Shown here piece after piece: positions 57,050-64,000 of a DNA stretch of 64,000 nt. Position 1 is the stretch's first letter. Every line of letters begins with the position of its first letter. A program made the position numbers and the translations under genes. The DNA lies in assembly GCA_907165275.2 (NCBI GenBank), contig OU015666.1:7036001-7100000 (forward strand), given 5' to 3'. This DNA comes from Zygaena filipendulae (taxonomy: Eukaryota > Arthropoda > Insecta > Lepidoptera > Zygaenidae). The notes under the pieces are model-generated. The model did not search any database. It was not told the origin of the DNA and worked only from the letters and a program-made list of their open reading frames with translations.

Positions 57050-57555
57050 TACTAGCTATCCCCCCGGTTTCACCCGCGGTAAATTTGAAGTTCCCGCGGG
57101 AATTCCGGGATAAAAAGTACCTACCCTATATCATTCAGGACCACCGTAGCTTCCTATAAGTGAAATAATTTTCTAAATCGGTTCCGTAGATCCAAAGATT
57201 ACCACCTACAAGGTCATACACTCACAAACTCAATACTATTATTTCACAAACTCACAATTTCACAAACTTTAGCTCTTTGTAAAGACGCCTTTGATAATAT
57301 TATTAAACGTGGAAAAAAGGAGAGAGAGAGAGAGAGAGAGCTATATCTATACTAATATTGTAAAGAGCAAAAGTTTGTGAGTTTATGAGTTTGTGACGTT
57401 GTAGGGGGTAATCTCTCGATCTACGGAACCGATTTTGAAAATTCTTTCACTTATAGGAGCTCTAGTGATCCTGAGTGACATAGGGTACTTTTGATCCCGG
57501 AATTCCTGCGGGAACTCCGAAATTACCACGGGTGATGCGCGGGGGTCAGCTAGTT
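57050..57555. repeat. Head-to-head pair of AGCTAGT-family copies with (GA)n between
   Basis: A reverse copy (about 57050-57300) starts ACTAGCTATCCCCCCGGTTT. A forward copy (about 57345-57555) ends GGGTCAGCTAGT. They face each other with outer AGCTAGT ends and share ACTCACAAACT and AGCTCTTTGTAAAG blocks in inverted form. A GAGAGAGA run of about 20 bases lies between (about 57320-57340). The pair could form a long hairpin. Confidence 0.75.
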
Positions 57556-57760
57556 CGAAATAAAGTAGGTACTTACCTTGAGAATGCGCCACCTGTGCAT
57601 TACGTCATGTATTTAATAGTTATAACTTATCACAAAACGTTTGTGGTTCGTCTTGCTACTCGCCGCTAGATAGTGCTAAAACTAATTTGGTATCGTAGTT
57701 CAACTTCTTGTACAGTGGAGTTTTTAAACAGACGTGTGAGTCGCGAGTGGGTCGACCACA

Positions 57761-57832
57761 GAACAGAAAATAACAGATAGAAGGGACGTCAACATAGTTT
57801 AGTATAAAAGATAAAACCAGATAAAAACCAGG
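57761..57832 (+). repeat. Dispersed repeat, copy 2
   Basis: GAACAGAAAATAACAGATAG, AGGGACGTCAACATAGTTTA, ATAAAACCAGATAAAAACCA; a sister of 47777-47842. Role unknown. Confidence 0.6.
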
Positions 57833-58023
57833 AGGTCCATTTTTGAATCGCTCGAATTGCTATTCACACACGGAATCGCAAGATTCGCATGCGAATGCGT
57901 GAAATTGTATTTTTGAAATTTCATTGCACGTGAATTCTGCACGTTTAGTGGCATAATGTCATTTTTATAATTTGACATGATTTATAGTTTGACAACATCA
58001 AGAACGTTTCGTTTTAAGTCCGA

Positions 58024-58200
58024 TTAAGTAGAATAGAATATAATACACTTTATTGTACACCAAAATAATGTTACAGTGTGTTTACAGAAACTTATAACTA
58101 AAGGCATACAAAAGGCGGTCTAATCGCTTTACTAGCGATCTCTTCCAGACAACAAATGCAGAAAATTTATATGTTGATTTGATAGGTAGGTAGGTTTAAT
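58024..58200 (-). mobile_element. LINE 3' end fragment
   Basis: TAGAATAGAATATAATACAC then TTTATTGTACACCAAAATAA, GTGTGTTTACAGAAACTTAT and AAAAGGCGGTCTAATCGC. It matches the 3' untranslated region of the LINE at 28455-29370. On the minus strand it ends in AATAAAG...TTCTATTC. Truncated before the coding part. Confidence 0.7.
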
Positions 58201-58800
58201 AGGAATCATAAAATAATACAAAATATACACATAGAACGTAAATATAAAAAATAAAAATACATAAAAATGCGTCTGCCCCGCCTACATGTCCTCCCTAGTT
58301 AGGTAATTTATTGGCTCTGTGGGGTCGACCCCCACGTCACACATAATATAATAGCCCACGTTGAAAAACACTGGCATTTTTGACTGGCATACCCTTCGTA
58401 CTACGAAGTTTGTCGCACAGCGCGGCGTGGTGTATTTTTTATGAAAAGCACGAGACTGAAAATGTACCTATTACCTAGTTTGGAATACGGTGATAGTACG
58501 GTATCCATATTCCATACGTCCATCTCGTCGCCAATAATAAAATTCATAAATAGTATATTTCATTATAAGTGCGGAAAGCCTGTCATTGCAAAGAGTTCCG
58601 ACAAATGTCTACCCGAGCCGAGGCGCAGCCGAAGGTGAGGGTTGACAGTCGGAACTAGTTGCAATGACGGTTCCGCACGTGTACTGAACAACTATTTTTA
58701 ATACAGTTGCGAAAAAAATGAAGAAATTTAATAAAATATCAAAAACACAACAAACTCAACTAAGTTCCAACTGTGATCAAGAGATGGCGCTAGTCGTATT

Positions 58801-58975
58801 TGTTAAAACTCTTTTATGCTTATACTGAGAACACTGTCAATTTGATATTTAAATATTTTTATACACATTCTTTTGTTTGATCATTGTTGTATGTCATTCC
58901 TTTTGAAACTATAATATATTTATCTTACCTTTTTTCACCTGACTTTTATATTACTCTGCTACCCAAGTAACAAGT
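58801..58975 (+). repeat. 5' LTR (175 bp)
   Basis: TGTTAAAACTCTTTTATGC at the start, ACCCAAGTAACAAGT at the end; duplicate at 63197-63371. Short, AT-rich, as in many insect copia elements. Confidence 0.92.
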
Positions 58976-58989
58976 GGTTATGGGCCCAG
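58976..58989 (+). other. Primer-binding site (initiator Met half-tRNA type)
   Basis: GGTTATGGGCCCAG adjoins the 5' LTR without a gap. It is complementary to the anticodon arm of initiator tRNA-Met (CUGGGCCCAUAACC). Drosophila copia also primes from an internally cleaved initiator tRNA-Met. This supports the LTR boundary at 58975. Confidence 0.85.
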
Positions 58990-59053
58990 GAAATAACTGA
59001 TAAGTGGTTATAGGTCTCAAATAAGTCTTTTAAAAAAGGTTAAGAAAAGTGCA

Positions 59054-62000
59054 ATGGATACTCCATCGACTTCACAGTCGGCACATTCTTCAAAAGATTT
59101 TCAGACAGCGCAGAACTCAACAAATATAAGCATATCAAAGCTAAAAGGATCAGCTAACTTCAGCACATGGGCATTTGCCATAGAATGCATGCTCACTGAC
59201 CTAGAGTTGTGGGAAGTCGTTGTAAAACCCGCTGACCTCTCCAACCCTGATCAAAAACGGAAAGATCAGAAGGCTCGTGCGAAAATATGTTTATCTTGTG
59301 AAGAATCCATCTATCCCGTTATAAGGTCAGCAAAAACCGCATTTGAAACATTCAGTTGTTTACGAAAAGCTTATGCTGATGGTGGACTCACAAGGAGGCT
59401 TGCACTGATGAAAAAACTTTTAACAAATTCGTTCAAAGGAAAGATTCAACAGTATGTGAATGAGTCACTAGCTATCCAACAAGAACTACAAGGAATTGGA
59501 GCACAAGTGGATGATGAATTCTTAGCTATTATAATGCTCACTGGACTTCCAGAAAAATATCATCCCTTAGTTATGGCCATCGAACACTCTAATATGAAGA
59601 TCACCACGGAAAATGTAGTGACAGCTCTTCTAAAAGAAGAATCACGAGCTGTACAGTCCTCAGCAGATACCAGCAGATCTCCAGATACAGCGCTATGCAC
59701 CAAGAAACAAACAAAGAAGAAATTTTGTTCCTATTGTAAAAAATTAGGGCATATAGTGAGTGAATGTAGGATTCTAAAAAATAAGAAAAACAAGAATGTT
59801 TCGGTTTCGTCAAATGTTTGTACAAATTATACTTCCGAATTTACACTTTCATCTTGTTTCACTAATCGTTCACCCACAGGTTCACAAGATTGGTTTCTTG
59901 ATTCCGGCGCAAGCTCCCACATGAGTAACAGGAGAGAGTGGTTCGAGTTCTTGTCCCCTCACGTAACTCCTATCACTGTGGCAAATAAGGAGACTTTATT
60001 GAGTCATGGTAAGGGCACTGTAAATATAAATATTTCCGATGGTGTAAATAAAATTAGTAATGTATTATATGTTCCTGGTCTCGCTACAAATCTTTTATCT
60101 GTAAGTAGTTTAGTTAAGAAAGGATTCGATGTATTGTTTACGCCGAAAGGCGCAACAATATTTCAAAGCGGTGGCTGTCATGTGACAAATCCCGTCATTG
60201 CCACAGGGTCGAATCACAACGGTATGTTTAGATTAAATGTAAATAAATTGCATTCCTTGTATACTTCCACCAAAGAGTCTGCACTACTTTGGCATAGACG
60301 TCTTGGCCATCTTAATACAAAGAGCATGGATATATTAAAAAATAAATGTATCGGCCTAGACTATATTGGAAGTTACCACGGAACATGTATTCCGTGTCTA
60401 CAAGGTAAATTTTCAAAGAAACCGTTTAAGAGCTCAAAAAGTAGATCGAGTAAAGTCCTACAACTTATTCATTCGGACTTATGCGGACCTATGAGTACGC
60501 ACTCGTGGGGCGGAGCCCTATATTTATTAACATTTACCGACGACTACTCTCGTAAAACTTTTGGATATCTTTTGAAAACAAAAGCCGAAGTTTACACAAA
60601 GTTTGTCGAATTTAAGCATTTAGTCGAAAATCAAACGGGAGAAAAAATTAAAATTCTCCGTTCAGATAATGGTCGGGAATATGTAAATAGCGACATGATA
60701 ACGTTTATGAGGGAGAATGGTATAGTGCACCAAACCACGGTGCCGTACACTCCTCAACAAAACGGAGTTTCAGAACGTGTAAATAGAACGATCATTGAAA
60801 AAGCAAGATCTATGCTAAAAGACTCGAATTTACCTTTAGCGTACTGGGGAGAAGCGGTAAATACGGCAATTTATTTAAAAAATCGTTCACCCACGCAAGC
60901 TTTAAATAACAAGATTCCAGAAGAAGTATGGACCGGCAATAAAGTCGACCTTTCTCACTTGCGAATCTTTGGCTGCGAAGCTCACGTCCTCGTACCCAAA
61001 GAAAAGCGTTCAAAACTGGAATCCAAAACTAAAGTTTGTATCTTTGTTGGCTATTCTATAGAAAGCAAAGGTTATCGCTTAATAGACCCTAATAATCCTC
61101 GGCAGATTATTATTGCTAGAGATGTAGCGTTTATTGAAGATAAAACGCATGAAGAGTCTAATCCAAATTCCTCACATAACGAAGAGTCACCCCAACCACA
61201 ACCATCTGTAATCTTTGTACCCATTCAAAATGATGAAGAACCAGTTTCACAGCCACAACATCAAGTACAGTCAGACAGTGAAGACACTCAACCCGAGATG
61301 TCACTATCTTTAGAACAGCTGACTATACCGGATGAACCTCTTACTCATGAAGTTTCCCCAATTATTTCTGAACCTGAACCCATTGTAGAGACATCAACTG
61401 AAAGACGATACCCTCTCCGAGACAGGCGTCCTCCTGAGAGATATCAGGAGAATCTCTACATGACATCAGATCAGGAACCAGAAACTTACAAAGAAGTTAC
61501 AGAGCATCCGCAAAAAGACAAGTGGCTAGAAGCGATGAAAGCAGAATACAATTCATTGATTCAGCATGGAACCTGGATTCTAGTTGATAGACCATCCGGC
61601 AGGAAGACAACAAAATGTAAATGGGTATACAAAATAAAAAAGGACACAAGTGGGAACATTACAAAATACAAAGCCAGACTAGTAGCCAAAGGGTTCACCC
61701 AAATAGCTGGAGTAGACTATGGTGAAACTTTTTCACCAGTTGCTAGGCTATCTTCAGTAAGGCTTTTGTTTGCATTTGCTGTGCAATATCGGCTACAAGT
61801 ACATCACCTTGATGTAGAAACTGCCTTTTTAAACGGTGACCTGGAAGAGGAAATTTATATGGAACAACCAGAAGGTTTTGCTACTGATCCAAAGGGGAAA
61901 GTATGCTTACTTAAAAAATCCCTATATGGGCTTAAACAAGCTCCGCGTCAATGGAACAAAAAAGTATGCCAAGCGATGGCTGCTCTGTCGCTGACTCAAG

Positions 62001-63004
62001 CCGCATCAGAACACTGTCTTTACTATAAAAGAGACGGACCTAATGATTTTATCGTTATCGCAGTGTTCGTCGACGATTTCTTTTTTATGACAACCAATAG
62101 TGATTTAAAAGATAATTTTGTAAGCGAACTCAAAAAGACGTTTACAATTAAAGATCTCGGTCCTGTCAAAGACTGCCTCGGTATGAGAGTCGTACAAAGT
62201 GAAGGCAGTATAACCCTCGATCAGACAAAATATATCGAAAAATTACTAGACAAGTTCGGTATGAGCGACGCGATCTCGGTCACTACGCCAATGGAACTTG
62301 GGTTAAAACTCACTGTTCCGGAAAAGGAAGAAGAAAATCTAGAAGTCCCATATCAGGAGCTTATCGGCTCATTAATGTACATTTCTATATGTACAAGACC
62401 TGATATTGCCCACACGGTCTCGTACCTATCTCAGTTCAATGCACATTACGGGGGGGTACACTGGAAGGCCGCTAAGCGAGTCCTTAGATACCTTAAGGGT
62501 ACGAAGGAACTCAGACTTCACTTCAAACACGGTGACCACTCTTACCCAGTAGGTTACGCTGACGCCGATTATGGAAGCAATCTTGTGGACCGTCGATCAT
62601 TCACTGGATTCACCTTCCTGGTGAGCGGTGCACCTGTGTCGTGGGAAGCTCGCAAACAGCGAACAGTTGCACTTTCCACAACAGAAGCTGAATATATGGC
62701 TTTGGCTGAAGCTTGTAAAGAGGCCATATATTTAAAGACGCTCATCAGTGAAGTATTCTCGGTCACTCATCCCATAATCATTCATACCGACAATCAAAGT
62801 TCACTCAAACTAGCTCATAATAACACCTATCACGCACGTACTAAACACATTGACATCAAACATCACTTCATTAGAGACTCACTATCACACCACGACATAC
62901 AAGTCAAATACATACCCACAAATGACATGGTCGCAGACATTTTGACAAAACCCTTGCCGAAACTGAAACATTTTAAATGTACAAATTCTTTAGGTTTAGG
63001 CTAG
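59054..63004 (+). CDS. Copia Gag-Pol polyprotein, 1,316 residues
   Basis: One frame encodes Gag, protease, integrase, reverse transcriptase and RNase H, the Ty1/copia order. Gag includes the GIGAQVDDEFLAIIMLTGLP block (about 147-166). A CCHC knuckle CSYCKKLGHIVSEC is at about 225-238. The protease motif LDSGASSHM has its Asp at 283. The integrase zinc region is H414, H419, C445, C448; its core has D475, D538 and E574, an exact D-D35E spacing. RT has LDVETAFLNG (D920) and FVDD at 1005-1008, where YVDD is usual. RNase H is recognised by ADADYGSN (about D1170), TEAEYMALAEA and HTDNQSS, with final TKHIDIKHHFIRD. The start ATG follows a 64-base leader after the primer site. Length is close to Drosophila copia (about 1,400). 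No stop or frameshift is visible. Gag production from a full-length or spliced transcript cannot be judged. Confidence 0.95.
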   Translation: MDTPSTSQSAHSSKDFQTAQNSTNISISKLKGSANFSTWAFAIECMLTDLELWEVVVKPADLSNPDQKRKDQKARAKICLSCEESIYPVIRSAKTAFETFSCLRKAYADGGLTRRLALMKKLLTNSFKGKIQQYVNESLAIQQELQGIGAQVDDEFLAIIMLTGLPEKYHPLVMAIEHSNMKITTENVVTALLKEESRAVQSSADTSRSPDTALCTKKQTKKKFCSYCKKLGHIVSECRILKNKKNKNVSVSSNVCTNYTSEFTLSSCFTNRSPTGSQDWFLDSGASSHMSNRREWFEFLSPHVTPITVANKETLLSHGKGTVNINISDGVNKISNVLYVPGLATNLLSVSSLVKKGFDVLFTPKGATIFQSGGCHVTNPVIATGSNHNGMFRLNVNKLHSLYTSTKESALLWHRRLGHLNTKSMDILKNKCIGLDYIGSYHGTCIPCLQGKFSKKPFKSSKSRSSKVLQLIHSDLCGPMSTHSWGGALYLLTFTDDYSRKTFGYLLKTKAEVYTKFVEFKHLVENQTGEKIKILRSDNGREYVNSDMITFMRENGIVHQTTVPYTPQQNGVSERVNRTIIEKARSMLKDSNLPLAYWGEAVNTAIYLKNRSPTQALNNKIPEEVWTGNKVDLSHLRIFGCEAHVLVPKEKRSKLESKTKVCIFVGYSIESKGYRLIDPNNPRQIIIARDVAFIEDKTHEESNPNSSHNEESPQPQPSVIFVPIQNDEEPVSQPQHQVQSDSEDTQPEMSLSLEQLTIPDEPLTHEVSPIISEPEPIVETSTERRYPLRDRRPPERYQENLYMTSDQEPETYKEVTEHPQKDKWLEAMKAEYNSLIQHGTWILVDRPSGRKTTKCKWVYKIKKDTSGNITKYKARLVAKGFTQIAGVDYGETFSPVARLSSVRLLFAFAVQYRLQVHHLDVETAFLNGDLEEEIYMEQPEGFATDPKGKVCLLKKSLYGLKQAPRQWNKKVCQAMAALSLTQAASEHCLYYKRDGPNDFIVIAVFVDDFFFMTTNSDLKDNFVSELKKTFTIKDLGPVKDCLGMRVVQSEGSITLDQTKYIEKLLDKFGMSDAISVTTPMELGLKLTVPEKEEENLEVPYQELIGSLMYISICTRPDIAHTVSYLSQFNAHYGGVHWKAAKRVLRYLKGTKELRLHFKHGDHSYPVGYADADYGSNLVDRRSFTGFTFLVSGAPVSWEARKQRTVALSTTEAEYMALAEACKEAIYLKTLISEVFSVTHPIIIHTDNQSSLKLAHNNTYHARTKHIDIKHHFIRDSLSHHDIQVKYIPTNDMVADILTKPLPKLKHFKCTNSLGLG

Positions 63005-63196
63005 TTCTAGGTTTTGTATGTCTTTAGATCATATTGTATGTATATAGGGTGTGTATAGTTTAGTGATGTGTTTATATGTACAGGATGTTGTTTTTTTATT
63101 ATTTCAGTGCTAGTGATAAGTGTATAGTGAATTTTGATACTGTCTTTTTACTTGTATTATAATGTGTATATACAGGGTGTTCTCATTACGGGGGGG
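63005..63196 (+). other. Copia 3' leader and polypurine tract
   Basis: 192 bases after the stop codon, T-rich with TATATAGGGTGTGTATAG repeats. It ends TCATTACGGGGGGG directly before the 3' LTR; this G run is the likely primer for plus-strand synthesis. Confidence 0.75.
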
Positions 63197-63371
63197 TGTT
63201 AAAACTCTTTTATGCTTATACTGAGAACACTGTCAATTTGATATTTAAATATTTTTATACACATTCTTTTGTTTGATCATTGTTGTATGTCATTCCTTTT
63301 GAAACTATAATATATTTATCTTACCTTTTTTCACCTGACTTTTATATTACTCTGCTACCCAAGTAACAAGT
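63197..63371 (+). repeat. 3' LTR (175 bp)
   Basis: It reads the same as 58801-58975 and is followed by GTATT, the target duplicate, and then the rest of the foldback arm. Confidence 0.92.
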
Positions 63372-63704
63372 GTATTAGTAATGCGAAACCTCAAAAATGG
63401 CGACACGACTTTGACACACTTTTTGCATTGCGAAACGTAGGTTTCGCATTACTAATACGACTAGCGCCATCTCTTGATCACAGTTGGAACTTAGTTGAGT
63501 TTGTTGTGTTTTTGATATTTAATTAAATTGCTTAATTTTTTCGTAACTGTATTAAAAATAGTTGTTCAGTACACGTGCGGAACCGTCATTGCAACTAGTT
63601 CCGACTGTCAACCCTCACCTTCGGCTGCGCCTCGGCTCGGGTAGACATTTGTCGGAACTCTTTGCGATGACAGGCTTTCCGCACTTATAATGAAATATAC
63701 TATT

Positions 63705-64000
63705 ATTTAACATTTTATTGACATAAAGCAAGTAATATTCTTTTTACTAGATGACAGTTTATGGTTTATGTTACACAAGAAAGAAGTTCATAACATTTAT
63801 AGTACGGTTACGTTATATTTCGACGCACACTTTTTCAATCACAGAGACAGCTCTTCACCTCTATCTCAGAAGAATAACTAAGCATCTTCTGAGACCTCTA
63901 TACTCTCCATAGATCAGGGTGGTAATCCTCAGAACAGTAACAGTAGCATATTCTTGTGAGTGGTAATCAAAGATCATAATATAATCACTACGTTCTGGTA
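63705..64000. other. Non-coding, no gene seen
   Basis: Short end segment. A fragment ATGTTACACAAGAAAGAAG and CTCTTCACCTCTATCTCAGA shows no recognised feature. Confidence 0.5.

Larger units (their letters stand above)
58796..63376 (+). mobile_element. Intact Ty1/copia LTR retrotransposon (4,571 bp plus 5 bp target duplications)
   Basis: LTRs of 175 bp at 58801-58975 and 63197-63371 read as identical. GTATT flanks both (58796-58800 and 63372-63376). Every part needed is present: LTRs, primer site at 58976, one uninterrupted Gag-Pol frame of 1,316 residues, and a polypurine tract (GGGGGGG, 63190-63196) adjoining the 3' LTR. LTR starts TGTTA but by the target duplication ends AAGT, not the usual CA. 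The alternative end at AACA, three bases earlier, gives no matching duplication. Identical LTRs and an open frame point to recent insertion. Whether it is expressed is unknown. Confidence 0.93.
58549..63704. mobile_element. Foldback element of about 580 bp, split by the copia insertion
   Basis: Left arm 58549-58800 continues after the insertion at 63377-63391; right arm is about 63429-63704. The arms match as reverse complements over roughly 250 bp: AATAGTATATTTCATTATAA, TGTCTACCCGAGCCGAGGCG, GTTCCGCACGTGTACTGAAC and AAGAGATGGCGCTAGTCG are all found inverted. The loop of about 40 bases contains GGCGACACGACTTTGACACAC. No coding capacity. Left and right arms differ by small indels (near 58715 and 63530), so the element itself is older than the copia insert. 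Confidence 0.85.

Noticed and set aside
58441..58638. 65-codon open frame before the copia element
   Set aside because: Its second half lies in the arm of the foldback element and no domain is visible.
58972..58975. LTR end at the canonical CA (58972) rather than 58975
   Set aside because: With that end no flanking duplication exists and the primer site would be three bases away; the GTATT duplication and the intact opposite foldback arm support 58975.

Overview
The window looks like nuclear DNA from a moth or butterfly (Lepidoptera). It is AT-rich and full of GTAGGTA/TACCTAC runs. It carries many copies of interspersed repeats that end in an AGCTAGT-like tail, and LINE 3' tails of a kind common in lepidopteran genomes. 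Genus and species cannot be fixed from the sequence. Host coding sequence is very sparse: only one host gene is recognisable, and almost everything else is transposable elements or intergenic/intronic DNA.

The host gene is a Gas1-like gene (GDNF/GAS1-domain, cysteine-rich, probably GPI-anchored cell-surface protein). It is coded on the plus strand by two exons, 25490-25732 and 34496-34981, separated by an 8.76 kb phase-0 intron. An acceptor lies three bases before the ATG, so at least one non-coding 5' exon lies upstream. A candidate core promoter and first exon are at about 2552-2723.

From 1 to 13.7 kb there are nested short elements (outer 1034-1776, inner 1054-1355), a large palindromic element (6843-7357), a Helitron helicase remnant (8300-8552), a copia-gag-like fragment (8891-9020), three hairpin-ended repeats, and a tandem run of AGCTAGT-type repeats (11686-12233). 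From 13.739 to 19.302 kb there is a Ty3/gypsy-like element with two identical 229 bp LTRs and a decayed, A-rich interior. Within the Gas1 intron, 25.916-30.264 kb, two identical 626 bp LTRs enclose an interior made partly of LINE fragments rather than gag-pol. From 30 to 53 kb come small palindromic or TIR elements (33000, 37722, 41435, 44089) and dispersed repeats. A deleted Tc1-like element (53141-54041) and a hAT-type miniature element with an 8 bp target duplication (54484-54785) follow.

The best preserved element is a 4,571 bp Ty1/copia retrotransposon (58801-63371). It has an uninterrupted 1,316-residue Gag-Pol, LTRs that read as identical, a half-tRNA-iMet-type primer site touching the LTR, a polypurine tract and a 5 bp target duplication. 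It sits inside the left arm of a 580 bp foldback element, and that element's intact right arm confirms the empty site. The three LTR elements, each with matching LTRs, show that this locus has been hit repeatedly and recently. No CRISPR array, operon, rRNA or tRNA gene was found. LTR identity and repeat matches were judged by eye, not by alignment software.
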